A stretch of 61,870 nt of DNA from Streptomyces luteolus (GTDB taxonomy: Bacteria; Actinomycetota; Actinomycetes; Streptomycetales; Streptomycetaceae), in contig NZ_JASCIS010000049.1 in assembly GCF_029968015.1 (NCBI RefSeq), positions 1-61,870 of the forward strand. Reading direction: 5' to 3'. Position numbers and translations under genes: made by a program. The notes under the pieces were generated by a model. The model made no database searches, was not told the origin of the DNA, and saw nothing but the letters and a program-made list of their open reading frames with translations. This document shows, piece after piece, positions 16,420 through 30,100 of the stretch. Within the stretch, counting starts at the first letter, position 1. Every line of letters starts with the position of its first letter.

Positions 16420-17028
16420 TCAGCTGGTGGCCCGTTCGCGGGCGGCCGTCGCGCGGGCCATGGCGTGGCGTACGACGGTGACGAGGACGGCCTTGACGGA
16501 CTCGCGGTCGCGGGCGTCGCACAGGACGACGGGCACCTGCTCGTCGAGGTCGAGGGCCTGGCGGACCATGTCCTCCGGGTAACGGGCGGCGCCGTCGAAG
16601 CAGTTGACGCCGACGGCGAAGGGGATGCCGCGCCGCTCGAAGTAGTCGACGGCGGCGAAGCAGTCCTCCAGGCGGCGGGTGTCGGCGAGGACGACGGCGC
16701 CGAGCGAGCCCTGCGCCAGCTCGTCCCAGAGGAACCAGAAACGATCCTGCCCGGGGGTGCCGAAGAGGTACAGGACGAGGTCCTCGCGGAGCGTGATGCG
16801 GCCGAAGTCCATGGCGACGGTGGTGGTGCTCTTCGTCTCCACGCCCGCGGTGTCGTCCACGGGGCGTCCTGCCTCGGTCAGGGCCTCCTCGGTGCGCAGC
16901 GGTTTGATCTCGCTGACCGTGCCGACGAGGGTGGTCTTGCCCACGCCGAAGCCGCCGGCCACGAGGATCTTCAGGGTCACCGGTTCGACGGTGGCCTTGC
17001 GCCGCTGCGAGCGCCCGAGGATCGCCAT
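16420..17028 (-). CDS. Conservon GTPase (CvnD-like)
   Basis: The 202-residue small GTPase is of the Streptomyces conservon (MglA-related) type. G1 is GGFGVGKTT (residues 25-33), G3 is GTPGQ within FGTPGQDRFWFLWDEL, and G4 is NCFD in place of NKxD. In conservons this protein works with a membrane sensor kinase (CvnA), a roadblock protein (CvnB) and a DUF742 protein (CvnC) as a G-protein-like signalling complex at the membrane. The matching A, B and C genes are at 21010-24869 on the same strand, but here the D gene is separated from them by the 5-oxoprolinase gene and a 243-bp gap. That gap holds a 15-bp palindrome, CTGCCGG-A-CCGGCAG, at 17190-17204. It may therefore have its own promoter. Confidence 0.88.
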   Translation of the reverse strand: MAILGRSQRRKATVEPVTLKILVAGGFGVGKTTLVGTVSEIKPLRTEEALTEAGRPVDDTAGVETKSTTTVAMDFGRITLREDLVLYLFGTPGQDRFWFLWDELAQGSLGAVVLADTRRLEDCFAAVDYFERRGIPFAVGVNCFDGAARYPEDMVRQALDLDEQVPVVLCDARDRESVKAVLVTVVRHAMARATAARERATS

Positions 17029-17271
17029 TGGTCTCCACTCCAGCTGTGCCTACGGGGTGAACTCCCCGCACACATGGGCGAGTTCCGCAGCAGACTCTAG
17101 CCCCGACCTGATTCCGCTTCATCGCCGGAGGGCGATCGTGGCCGGAACGATGCCGGGTGTCCGGTCGACTTCACGGCCTTCGCGCCGTTCTGCCGGACCG
17201 GCAGGTAGTGGGTACGTCCTGTTCCCGTCGGTGGCCTTCTGGTACGGGTCGACCTGAACGGGCCCGCTCCG

Positions 17272-20949
<3,678 letters not shown>

Positions 20950-21009
20950 GGACACCTCCCGCTCGGGCGCCGCGTGGACCACTGCCGGAGGCCGACCCGA
21001 CCGGCGGTC

Positions 21010-21414
21010 TCAGAGCGCGCGCAGACCGTTGATCACGTCGCGCAGAATACTCTCGTCCGGGAGTTCGGCCGGGGGGACGGGCCGGGTCACGTGCACGAGC
21101 TCCTCGGCCACGAGGTCGCCGACGAGGACCCGGACCACGCCGATCGGCAGGTCGAGCTCGGAGGCCAGCTCGGCCACCGACTGCGGGGCCTCTCGGCAGA
21201 GTTCGACGATGTCGACGTGCTCGGGGGCCAGGGTGTGGTCGGCCTCCCGGTCGTCCACCGCGGCCTCGGCGACGACGACCGCGATCAGGTCGAGGCGGTG
21301 CTGCCCCTCGCTCGTGGTGCGGCCCCGCGTCATGGCGTACGGACGCACCACTGGTCCCGCGTCGTCGTCGAACCAGTGGGGCGCCCCGTGACCCGCATTA
21401 CCGTCGATGGTCAT
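21010..21414 (-). CDS. Conservon DUF742 protein (CvnC-like)
   Basis: The 134-residue DUF742 protein has its conserved core VRPYAMTRGRTT, then a winged-helix-like segment with ELCREAPQSVAELASELDLP, IGVVRVLVGDL and, at the end, LRDVINGLRAL. DUF742 proteins are a fixed part of conservons and link the roadblock protein to the GTPase. The gene follows cvnB by 9 bp, so the two are co-translated or closely coupled. The next gene on the strand is the 5-oxoprolinase, where a GTPase gene would normally follow. Confidence 0.92.
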   Translation of the reverse strand: MTIDGNAGHGAPHWFDDDAGPVVRPYAMTRGRTTSEGQHRLDLIAVVVAEAAVDDREADHTLAPEHVDIVELCREAPQSVAELASELDLPIGVVRVLVGDLVAEELVHVTRPVPPAELPDESILRDVINGLRAL

Positions 21415-21423
21415 GCCATTCCA

Positions 21424-21846
21424 CTACCCGCCCGCGGGCACATCGGTGCGCGGCGCGGTCCCCAGATGTACGCCGACCCGCTTCACGAGGAGCGTCATCT
21501 CGTAGGCGACCAGGCCGACGTCGGTGTCCGAGTCCGCGAGCAGGGCGAGGCAGCTGCCGTCGCCCGCCGCGGTCACGAAGAGGAACGCGTCGTCCAGCTC
21601 GACCACGGTCTGCCGGACCTGGCCCGCCTCGAAGTGCCGGCCCACGCCCTTGGCGAGGCTGTGGAAGCCGGAGGCGACGGCGGCCAGGTGCTCGCTGTCC
21701 TCACGGGTCAGGTCGGCCGAGACGCCGGTGGCCAGGCCGTCCGACGACAGGACGACGGCCTTGCGGATCGTCGCCACGCGCGCGACGAGGTCGTCGAGCA
21801 GCCAGTTCAGCTCGCCGATGTGTGCGGCTGTCTTCGGTGCGGTCAT
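21424..21846 (-). CDS. Conservon roadblock/LC7 protein (CvnB-like)
   Basis: The 140-residue roadblock/LC7-domain protein has LNWLLDDLVARVATIRKAVVLSSDGLATGVS at the N-terminus, then SGFHSLAKGVGRHFE and LVAYEMTLLVKRVGVHL. Such proteins act as GTPase-activating or scaffold partners for MglA-like GTPases. Its ATG overlaps the stop codon of the kinase gene (ATGA at 21843-21846), showing translational coupling. Confidence 0.93.
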   Translation of the reverse strand: MTAPKTAAHIGELNWLLDDLVARVATIRKAVVLSSDGLATGVSADLTREDSEHLAAVASGFHSLAKGVGRHFEAGQVRQTVVELDDAFLFVTAAGDGSCLALLADSDTDVGLVAYEMTLLVKRVGVHLGTAPRTDVPAGG

Positions 21847-24800
21847 CGACCGTCCCCCTCCGTGGTGCGGTGTGCTGTGCCGTCCTCGGCGGTGCCGGGA
21901 CGGGGTTCTTCTCGTACGGGCGGTTCCGGAGTGGGCCGTTCCGGGGCGGGCGGTTCCGGAGCGGGCCGTTCGCCGTTCTCCAGCTCGCCGTTGTCCCGGC
22001 GCCCGCGCTGCCAGCCCCGCTGGAGTGCGGCCATGCGGCTGCGCACCTCCTCGGCGTCGCGGTCCGCCGGCGCCTCGTCGCGCACGGGCCCTCGCTGCGG
22101 CTCGCCCTTGAGCTGCGGGGCGAGGTTCGCCTGGCGCACGCGGCGGGGCAGGGCGGCGGTCGGGATGTCCTCGTACGGGGCGGGCTTCGGGCGGTCCTGA
22201 CCGCCTTCGGAGGCGGGGGTTCCGGGGGCTGCCGACGCGTCGCCGCCTCGGCCCGCGTCGGGCGCCTGGTCCCGTACCGGCTCGGGCGCCTGGTCCCGTA
22301 CCGGCTCGGGCGCCTGGTCCCGTACCGGCTCAACTGCCGGGGCCGGGGGCGGAGTTCCGCGTTCCGCCGCCGCGTCGCCGTCGTCCGCGTGGGACTGGGC
22401 ACGGGCGTCGAGACGGGCGGGCAGGCCGCCGCGGAGCTCCTCGCGCGGCGTGAGGACACGCTCGTCGGGGCGCTCGGCGGGCCGATCGGCAGGTCGGTCG
22501 GCGGGCGCGGACTCCTCGCCGACCGGGCGGCCGTGCGAGCTGACCAGCTTGGGGGCCCTGCGGCGCGGCAGCGGAACGGGAACGGCCGCGTCCTGGCGAG
22601 CAGGGTCGCCCGCCTCCGCGGCGTCGCCCGCCTGCTGGTGCTCGGCCCGGTCCCGGCCGCGGCCGCGCTCTCTGCTCCCGGACTTGCGGCGCGGCCGGAA
22701 GAGCCCGCCCCGCTCGCTGTCGGTGTCCTCGATGTCGCCCAGACCTCCCAGGTCTCCCAGGTCCGCGAGATCGAGTGCGCGTACGCGCTCGGCCGCGTCC
22801 ACCGGCGCCTCCAGTTCCACGGGACCGTCGAGGACCGCCGACTCCAGGACCGACTTGGGCAGTCCGGGCAGCTGCGCGGGCACCTTGGTCAGCCGTGGGC
22901 CGCGCTCGCCGGCGGCCTCGTCACCGAGCCCCGCCGCCGCGCGGTCGAGCCGGATGCCGCCGCTGGTGTCCCCGTCGGGCGCCGCGGTGAGCAGCACGTC
23001 GGGTACGAAGACGACGGCGGTGGTCCCGCCGTACGGCGACGGCTGCAGCGAGACGCGCACGTTCTGGCGCTGAGCGAGCCGGCTGACCACGTAGAGGCCG
23101 AGCCGGTCGGTGTCGGACAGCTCGAACTCGGGGGTCTCCGCGAGCCGCAGGTTGGCGTCGAGCAGGGCGTCCGGGGTCATGCCGAGGCCGCGGTCGTGGA
23201 TCTCCAGGGTGAAGCCGTTGGCGACGCGCTCGCCGTGCACCTGGACGGCGGTGTGCGGGGGCGAGAACACCGTGGCGTTCTCCAGGAGTTCGGCGACGAG
23301 GTGGGTGAGGTCGGCGACCGCCGGGCCGGTGACGGCGATCCGGGCGAGCCTGCGCACCTCGATGCGCTCGTAGTCCTCGACCTCGGCGACGGCCGCGCGC
23401 ACCACGTCCATCAGCGGTACGGGTTTGCGCCACTGGCGGGAGGGCGCGGCACCGGAGAGGATCACGAGGCCCTCGGCGTGCCGGCGCATACGCGTGGTGA
23501 GGTGGTCGAGGCGGAACAGGTCGGCGAGTTCCTCGGTGTCCTCGGTCCTGCGCTCCATGGCGTCGAGCAGGGTGAGCTGCTTGTGCAGCAGGACCTGGCT
23601 GCGGCGGGCGAGGTTGACGAACACCTCCGAGACGCCGCGGCGCATGTCGGCCTGCTTGACGGCTGCCTCGACGGCGGCGCGCTGCAGGGTGTTGAGGGCC
23701 TGGCCGACCTGGCCCATCTCGTCCTTCTCGTACTGCAGGCGCGGGGCTTCGGTCTCGACGTCGACCCGTTCACCGGCGGCGAGGCGGCGCATCACGCTGG
23801 GCAGGCGGACGCCGGAGACCTCGTGGGCGTCCTTGCGCAGCCGGGACAGGTCGCGGATCAGCTCGCGGCCGATGCGTACGGAGAGCACGATCGAGAAGAG
23901 CACCGCGAAGAGTCCTAGGACACCGGCGGCCCCGGCCCGCAGCAGGACGCCGAGGGCCTCGGGCTGGACCCGCTCCTGATAGCGGTCGCCCGCCTCGGAG
24001 TTGAGCTCGGCGAGGTCGTCCAGGACGGTCTTGGCGGCCTTGTCCCAGGTGGCGGAGGTGATGCCGCGCGGGGTGCCGGCGCGGCCCTCGACCACGTTCT
24101 TCTCCAGCTCCAGGAGCGGGGTGGCCGCGGGGCTGCTCCAGTAGCGCTCGAAACGTTCACGTTCGGAGGCGGGCAGCAGCTCCAGGCTGACCTCGCTGCG
24201 CAGCTCGCGCCGGGCGCGGTAGTCGGCCATCTGCCGCTGCTGCCCCGCGTCGACGCGGCCGCGCACCAGGACGGCGGAGACCAACGCGTCCTGGCGCGCG
24301 AGGAGTTCACGGGTGCGGGCGAGGTCGACCAGGGCCTGGCCCTCCTTGTCGAGCGGCACGTCGTTCACCGTGTCGAGGCCGGAGAGGAAGGTGTGGCAGG
24401 GGTCGATCAGGCGGTTGTAGAGCGTGAGGGCCTGGCCGGCGGATATGGAGCCGTCCTCGACGGTGCGGCGCAGCGTGTCGATGCCGTCGAAGGCCTCGAT
24501 CAGGGAGTCGAGCCGGTGCGCGGTCTCGCCGGACATCTCCTCGCGTACGTCCGGGTTCTCGGCGTTGGCGCGGACCTCGGCGACCTTGGCGTTGGTGGCG
24601 TCGCGGTGCTCGTGGAGACGGGCGGGGGCTTCGGAGGCGCGCGGGTCGGCGAGGTAGACGAGGGTCGCGCGGCGCTCTTCCTGGAGGACGCGGACGGCCT
24701 CCTCGATGGGGAAGCCGACCTCTTCGACGACGGTGGAGGCGCTCAGCAGCCGGTCGGCGGCGCGTCCGGTGACGACGGTGGTGACTCCCCAGATCACCGT

Positions 24801-24869
24801 CAGGGTCACGAGCGGCACCACCAGCAACGCCACGATCTTCCGGCGGATGGACTTCCCGCGAAAGCGCAT
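21843..24869 (-). CDS. Conservon membrane sensor histidine kinase-like protein (CvnA-like)
   Basis: A 1008-residue membrane protein. A first membrane segment (about 10-33) is followed by an extracytoplasmic nitrate/nitrite-sensor-like helical domain, a second membrane segment (near 310-335), a HAMP-like linker, and a HATPase domain. The HATPase shows the N box ELLENATVFSPP and the G box DRGLGM. As in other conservon kinases there is no obvious phospho-acceptor histidine box. From about residue 660 the tail is long, disordered and Pro/Glu/Arg-rich, and includes three copies of PVRDQAPE (22261-22332). ATG 24869 is chosen because RFRGKSIRRKIVALLVVPL starts the usual basic-hydrophobic N-terminus; the open frame upstream to 25373 is non-coding in style. 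Confidence 0.92.
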   Translation of the reverse strand: MRFRGKSIRRKIVALLVVPLVTLTVIWGVTTVVTGRAADRLLSASTVVEEVGFPIEEAVRVLQEERRATLVYLADPRASEAPARLHEHRDATNAKVAEVRANAENPDVREEMSGETAHRLDSLIEAFDGIDTLRRTVEDGSISAGQALTLYNRLIDPCHTFLSGLDTVNDVPLDKEGQALVDLARTRELLARQDALVSAVLVRGRVDAGQQRQMADYRARRELRSEVSLELLPASERERFERYWSSPAATPLLELEKNVVEGRAGTPRGITSATWDKAAKTVLDDLAELNSEAGDRYQERVQPEALGVLLRAGAAGVLGLFAVLFSIVLSVRIGRELIRDLSRLRKDAHEVSGVRLPSVMRRLAAGERVDVETEAPRLQYEKDEMGQVGQALNTLQRAAVEAAVKQADMRRGVSEVFVNLARRSQVLLHKQLTLLDAMERRTEDTEELADLFRLDHLTTRMRRHAEGLVILSGAAPSRQWRKPVPLMDVVRAAVAEVEDYERIEVRRLARIAVTGPAVADLTHLVAELLENATVFSPPHTAVQVHGERVANGFTLEIHDRGLGMTPDALLDANLRLAETPEFELSDTDRLGLYVVSRLAQRQNVRVSLQPSPYGGTTAVVFVPDVLLTAAPDGDTSGGIRLDRAAAGLGDEAAGERGPRLTKVPAQLPGLPKSVLESAVLDGPVELEAPVDAAERVRALDLADLGDLGGLGDIEDTDSERGGLFRPRRKSGSRERGRGRDRAEHQQAGDAAEAGDPARQDAAVPVPLPRRRAPKLVSSHGRPVGEESAPADRPADRPAERPDERVLTPREELRGGLPARLDARAQSHADDGDAAAERGTPPPAPAVEPVRDQAPEPVRDQAPEPVRDQAPDAGRGGDASAAPGTPASEGGQDRPKPAPYEDIPTAALPRRVRQANLAPQLKGEPQRGPVRDEAPADRDAEEVRSRMAALQRGWQRGRRDNGELENGERPAPEPPAPERPTPEPPVREEPRPGTAEDGTAHRTTEGDGR
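22261..22332 (-). repeat. Three exact 24-bp tandem repeats in the kinase tail
   Basis: A unit beginning GGCGCCTGGTCCCGTACCGG recurs at 22261, 22285 and 22309 with only the last bases differing. It is in frame and codes for PVRDQAPE three times in the disordered C-terminal tail of the conservon kinase. Copy number may vary between strains. Confidence 0.85.
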
Positions 24870-25357
24870 GGCCTCCCCCAGCTCAACCCCGGTGACCGGG
24901 GGTACGTGCGGCAATAAACGGCGCGAGCCTACTACTGTCGGATGACCAACTCGAAGGCACATGCGGTCACAGTCGATCGCTTTCCTGCCGAAGCGCGCGT
25001 ATCCCGTCACGAGTTGTCCGCTCTTACCGGGAGATGGCCACCCCACGCGACGCGCTTCTCGCGTCCGCATCACGCCACCCGCCTCGGCCAGTTGGCCGGA
25101 TTCGTTCCGCACCCCCACCACGGGGAACGTTCCGGGCGGTGCACGCGTTTTGTCCGTACGAGCTCGTGTACGGATCCCGGTACGGGTGTTTCCGCGCGTG
25201 CGTACGGGAGTTGGGGATGCCGAGGAGCGCCGCGCGGCCGCTTCCGGGGGGGGTGAAGCACCCGGCAGGGTGGCGTAATTCGGTGCAACACGGGCAGCCC
25301 ATGAGGGGTCGGGCGAACGCAGCGGGACGAACGGCTGCACAGCGTGGGGAGTGAACG
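24870..25357. promoter_or_regulatory. Divergent promoter region of the conservon and a small membrane protein
   Basis: No gene is visible in these 488 bases. A perfect CCCCGG-TGA-CCGGGG inverted repeat (24887-24901) lies 18 bp upstream of the kinase start, close enough to affect its translation or transcription. A second inverted repeat, TCCGTAC/GTACGGA (25153-25159 with 25168-25174), has a GAGCTC core. I could not assign -35/-10 boxes with confidence. Confidence 0.45.
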
Positions 25358-25801
25358 ATGGGCACGGCGGCACACGGGGGTCCGCGGCGGGACGAAGAGG
25401 ACGGACGGCAGCGGCAGTTGTGGGTGGACGACCCGGTGGGGCGGCCCAGCATGCCGGAGCCGGTGCGGACGTCGGCGGTGCGCGCGGTGATCATCGTGGC
25501 GGTGACGCTGACGCAGGGCACGGTCGCGGTGCTGTGCACCCTCGCGGGTTCCTGGCTGGCCTTCCCGATGGTCCTGAGCAGCGTGGCGAGTACGGTCGTG
25601 GCCACCTGGTCGGTCCTGGACGTCTGGGTGACGAGACAGGTCTGGAACCAGCGGTACGGCGTGGTCTCCTCCCCCGCGAGCACCGCACGCCGCCTCCGCA
25701 AGGAGCGCCGCCGCGCGCGCCGCGCGCGCCGCGCGGCGCGCTCGGCGGCCCGCGCCCGGCCAGCCGACCCGGCCGGCGGCGGCCGGCTCTCGCGGGCTTG
25801 A
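25358..25801 (+). CDS. Small membrane protein with Arg-rich tail
   Basis: The 147-residue protein has a polar N-terminus (1-40), two membrane segments (about 43-63 and 67-92), and a strongly basic C-terminus with long Arg/Ala runs (RRLRKERRRARRARR). The positive tail suggests a cytoplasmic location and possible nucleic-acid or phospholipid contact. I do not recognise the family. It is divergent from the conservon kinase gene and upstream of the IclR regulator gene. GC-rich third positions and a GGGGAG ribosome site before ATG 25358 support it as a real gene. Confidence 0.75.
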   Translation: MGTAAHGGPRRDEEDGRQRQLWVDDPVGRPSMPEPVRTSAVRAVIIVAVTLTQGTVAVLCTLAGSWLAFPMVLSSVASTVVATWSVLDVWVTRQVWNQRYGVVSSPASTARRLRKERRRARRARRAARSAARARPADPAGGGRLSRA

Positions 25802-25909
25802 GGCGGGGCGGGTTTCCCGCGGTCAGGGGGCGCGTTTCCGGCGGTCAGGGGCGATCACGCGGGGCGTCTCGCGGCCGTTCGAGGGGCCTCTTGCGACCGT
25901 TCGGTAACA

Positions 25910-25947
25910 TGTTGCGTATACCGCTCACGCGAGCGCGATACGCAACA
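25910..25947. promoter_or_regulatory. Nested palindrome, probable operator of the IclR gene
   Basis: TGTTGCGTAT (25910-25919) is the exact reverse complement of ATACGCAACA (25938-25947). Inside it a second perfect pair, CGCTC/GAGCG (25922-25926 and 25931-25935), shares the same axis. The whole element is 38 bp and lies 83 bp before the IclR start. Such sites commonly serve IclR autoregulation. Confidence 0.7.
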
Positions 25948-26030
25948 GAATCCGGCCGGGAAGCCAGCCGCGTCAAGCGCTTCCCGCAGATGCGGCGCGG
26001 ACGAAGCCGCCAGGTGGTGAGTACAGACCG

Positions 26031-26894
26031 ATGACCGGAAAACAGAAGAGGGCTGCGACCATCGAGGACGAAGACCAGGAGAAGCACGGCCGCCAGGACA
26101 AGCACGGCCAGGACAAGCAGGAGCGGCCGAGCCGCGGCACCGCTAGCGCCGTCCAGTCCGTGGACCGCGCGGTGAGCGTTCTGGAGATCCTCGCCAAGCA
26201 CGGCGAGGCGGGCGTCTCGGAGATCGCGGACGAGCTGGACGTGCACCGGTCGACTGCCTTCCGGCTGCTCGGCGCCCTGGAGAACAGAGGGCTCGTGTCC
26301 CAGTCGGCGGACCGCGGCAAGTACTACCTGGGGGCCGGCGTGCTGCGCCTCGCGGGCGCCGCCGCCGTCCGGCTCGACATCTCCCAGGAGGGCGCCCCCG
26401 TCTGCCGCGAGCTGGCCGACGAACTGGGCGAGACCGTCAACATCGCGGTCCTCGACGACGACGCCGCGGTCAACATCATGCAGGCCCGCGGCTCGGCCGC
26501 CGTGACCGCGCAGAACTGGCTCGGCAGACGCACCCCGCTGCACGCCACGTCCAGCGGAAAGGTGCTGCTCGCGCACCTGCCGCAGGCCCTGCGCGAGGGC
26601 CTCCTCGCCCGCACCCTGCCCCGCTTCACCGAGCACACCGTGACCGGCACGGTGCAGCTGCGCGCGGAGCTGGAGGCCGTGGTCGAGCAGGGGTACGCGC
26701 GCGCCCTGGAGGAGCTGGAGATCGGCCTCACGGCGGTCGCGGCCCCGGTGCGCGCGCATGACGGCAAGGTGATCGGTGCGCTCAGCGTGTCCGGGCCCGT
26801 CTACCGGCTGACGGAGGACCGCCTCGCCGAGCTGGCCAAACGGGCCGTCGTCGTCGCCGGCGACCTGTCCCGGCGGATGGGGTACGGCTTCTGA
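26031..26894 (+). CDS. IclR-family transcriptional regulator
   Basis: A 287-residue IclR protein. After a hydrophilic Lys/Asp/Gln-rich N-terminal tail (about 1-35, with two KHG-QDK repeats), the winged helix runs from VQSVDRAVSVLEILAKHG through VSEIADELDVHRSTAFRLL. The effector domain starts near residue 105 and has the usual ATSSGKVLLAHLP and IGLTAVAAPVRAHDGKVIGALSVSGP. It does not look like GylR of the glycerol operon nor like NdgR, as far as I can recall those sequences. It is probably autoregulated at the palindrome 25910-25947. The N-terminal tail is unusually long. A large hairpin terminator follows. Confidence 0.9.
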   Translation: MTGKQKRAATIEDEDQEKHGRQDKHGQDKQERPSRGTASAVQSVDRAVSVLEILAKHGEAGVSEIADELDVHRSTAFRLLGALENRGLVSQSADRGKYYLGAGVLRLAGAAAVRLDISQEGAPVCRELADELGETVNIAVLDDDAAVNIMQARGSAAVTAQNWLGRRTPLHATSSGKVLLAHLPQALREGLLARTLPRFTEHTVTGTVQLRAELEAVVEQGYARALEELEIGLTAVAAPVRAHDGKVIGALSVSGPVYRLTEDRLAELAKRAVVVAGDLSRRMGYGF

Positions 26895-26980
26895 GAGGCT
26901 GCTGCGGGGCGCGCGGCTGCTGCGGACCGGGGCGGCTGCTTCTGGCGGGCTGCGGATCCTGAGGGCCCTGCTTGACGACT

Positions 26981-27015
26981 CGACGCGGGGCCGGGACATT
27001 CCCGGCCCCGCGTCG
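26981..27015. terminator. 16-bp perfect stem terminator between convergent IclR and SMC genes
   Basis: CGACGCGGGGCCGGGA (26981-26996) pairs perfectly with 27000-27015 around a 3-base loop (CAT). It lies 86 bp after the IclR stop and 124 bp before the SMC stop and can work in both directions. Confidence 0.85.
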
Positions 27016-27139
27016 TCGTACGCGAGGAACTCGCCGTACCCCGGCGCGGCCGGGCGTTCCCGGCCCTGCTTTGCCGAACGCGCGGAACTCGCCGTACCGC
27101 TCGCTGGTCCCTGCGGCAACGGGATTCCCGTCCCGCCCG

Positions 27140-30100
27140 CTAATCCCCCGCGGTCTCCGCCGGGCGCTTGAACATCCGCGTCGCCGTGATCTCGCCGTGC
27201 ACCGTCTCGCCCTCCGGGTCCTGCTGCGGCAGGCCCGGACGGAGGTGCTCCTCCACGCTGATGTACTTCAGCCCGGCCCGCAGGTCCGCGTCGTTCCGCA
27301 ACCGGATCACCAGCGGAAACTCGGCGAGCGCCGTCGTGTCGAACAGGCCGGTGGTGTAGAGGAGCTGGACACCCAGCGCATCGGCCACGGCGCGCTGCAG
27401 TTCGAGCAGATACGTGGCGTTGGCGCGGCCGATCGGGTTGTCCAGGAACAGCGTGCCCGCGTGCCGGTGCTTGTCGCGGCCCCGGTCGTTGGAGCGCAGC
27501 GCCGCCATCGTGCAGTAGAGCGCGATGGCCGCGGTGAGCAGCTGGCCTCCGGAGAACACGTCGCCCATCTGTCCGACGGGGACGCGCTCGGCGCGCAGCA
27601 CGGCGTCCGGCTTGAGGATCTCGACGGCCACGCCGCGCGGCTCGATCGCGGCCTGAACTCCCCGCAGGAGCAGGGACATTCCGTCCCGCCGCAGGTCGGA
27701 GTTCTTCTTCACGGCCGCGCGTGTCGCCTCGTCCACGACCTCGCCGAGGCGCTCGCTGAGCGTGGCCTGGTCCGGCTCGTCGAAGCGGATCCGCAGGAAC
27801 TCCTGGCCGGACCACTCGCCGAGCCCCTCCGGTAGCCGGGACAGGCGCTGGGCGGAGCGGAGCGTGGTGAGCGCGGAGTCGACGAGACCGCGCAGCCGGT
27901 CCACGATCGAGTCGCGGTTGCGCTCCAGCTGCTCCAACTCGTCGGTGAGGACCCGCAGTCGGGGCGCGAAGGCATCGGCCCACTTCGCGGCGTGCTCGGG
28001 CAGGGCGGACGCGGGCAGCTCCCGGATCTGCTGCCGGGCCGGGGTGCGGACCTGCTCGTAGCGCGTGGAGTTGGCGTGGCGTACGAGCACGTCACTGGCC
28101 TCGCGGACCGCGGCCTCGGCGGCCGACAGGTCGGCGGCGCAGCCGCGCAGCGAGCGGCGGGCCTCGGCGGCGGACTGCCGGGCCTCCTCCAGCGGCCCGG
28201 GGTACGGCTCGGGCCGCTCCGTGCCGTCCGCGGCGGCTTCTTCGTGGTGATCGCGCAGCAGGTCCCGCAGGAGCGCCGCCGTCTCGTCGAAGCCGCCCGC
28301 GCCGTCCTCGGCGGTGCGGTGGGCGTGCAGCAGATCGGCGTGCGCCTCCTTGGCCTGGCCCAACGCCTCGGTGCAGGCGGCGAGTTCGGCGGATGCGGTA
28401 CGCAGCAGGGTCTGGGCGTGCTCGGCGTCGGACGGGACGAGGCCGTCGGGCAGCTCGGTGTGCGCCTCGCCGTCCTCGGGGGCGTGCCGCTCGGCCTCGC
28501 CGCGCAGTCGGCCGAGTTGCTCGCTCGCCGCCGACATCCGGGTCTCCAGCATCTGCACGAGCGACTCGGCACGGGCCGCCGCGGCCTGCCGGGACGGGCC
28601 GTCGGCGCCGTCGGTGCCCTCCAGGAGCTGGGCGGCGCGGGTGCGGACCTTGTTGCTGAGCCGGTCGAGTTCGGCGAGGGCCGCGCTCTCGTCGCCCTCC
28701 GCGCGGGCCTGTTCGGCACGCAGGTCGGCGCCGACGCCGACCTTCTCGTAGAGCTGGGACGCCGCGCGGTACGCCTCGCGGAGCGCGGCGAGCGGGGCCT
28801 TCGGCGGCTCCGCGTCCAGCGACTCGTCCTCGGGGGCACCCGCGATCTCGGCGCGCTCGGCGCGCAGCGCGCGTGCGGTGCGGCGGGCGTCGTCGGCGGC
28901 GCGCTGGGCGGCCCTGCGGTCCTCGTCGGCGGCGCGCGCCCGCTCCAGGCAGGACTGGGCGCGGGCCTCGGACTCCACGGCGTCGTCGGCGAGTTCACGC
29001 AGCTTGGCCTGCCAGGCGGCGCGCTCGCGGAGCCGGAACGCGAGCCCCGCGAGGGCGTCGGCCGCGCGCCGGGCGCGCTGCGCGGCGTCCTGCCGCTCGT
29101 CCCGCACCCGCGCGGCGTCGGCCGCGACCTCGTCCGTCTCCGCGCGGGTGGTGCGGGCCTCGGCCAGCTCGGCCTCGGCCTCCTCGGCGAACGCACGGGC
29201 GGCGCGCGCCGCCTCCGCCAGCTCGCTCAGGCGCCCGGCCGGGCAGCCGGTGCGCCAGGAGGAGAGCCGGGCGGCCAGCTCGCGGTCCTTGCCGAGGCGC
29301 GCGGCGAGCTGCCGGATCTTCTCGTCCCGCTCGGCGGCCCGGGTGCGCAGCGCCTGCCGCTCCTCGTCGGCGGCGTGCTCGTCGTGCATGGCCGGGTTCG
29401 GCGGTACGAGGAAGACGTCCCGCACGGTGGCGCCCGGCTCCGGGGCCGGGGTCGGCGCGATGAGCGCGGCGGCCGTGCCGACAGCCACGGCGGACCGGGG
29501 CAACAGGGCGGCGCCGTCGAGCACTTCACGCGCGCGTGCGTGCGTGTCCGGGTCGGTGATGACCACGCCGTCGACCAGTTCGGGGCGGGCGGCGAGCACG
29601 CGCGCGTGATCCGCCGGGTCGACGGTCTGGGCGAGGTAGCGCCAGCCGGGCAGGGCGGGGATGCCGTGCTCGCCCAGGTACTCGACGGTGGCCAGGACGT
29701 CGGGGCCCGGCGGGAGCAGGCCGCCGTCGCCCAGGGCGCCGAGGATGCGGGCGTCGTCGGCGGCGGCGGTGCGCAGGTCGAAGAGCTGCCGCTCGGCGCT
29801 GCCGACGCCCTGCTCCAGGAGGTCCTTCAGCTCGTCCGCGAAGCGGTCCAACTCGGCGAAGCTGAGGGCGGTTTCGGGCGCGCCCTCCTCGTCCGTGGCC
29901 GCGGCACCCGCGGTCTCGGCGGCCGTGTCGTACGCGGGGACCGGCTCGCCGTCCGCAGCGGTGGCGGCGCGCTGCTGGGGCACCGGGCGGCGGGCGGCGC
30001 GGCCGGTGCCGGGCAGGCCGAGGAGTTCGGCGAGGCGTTCCTCGGCGGCCAGGGACTCGGCGGCGGCGAGCTCGGCGTCCCAGGCGTGGGCCGAGGCCTC

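Noticed and set aside
26031..26894. IclR gene as gylR, regulator of glpF-glpK
   Set aside because: Its N-terminus and effector domain do not match GylR as I recall it, and it lies about 10 kb from glpFK with the conservon between.
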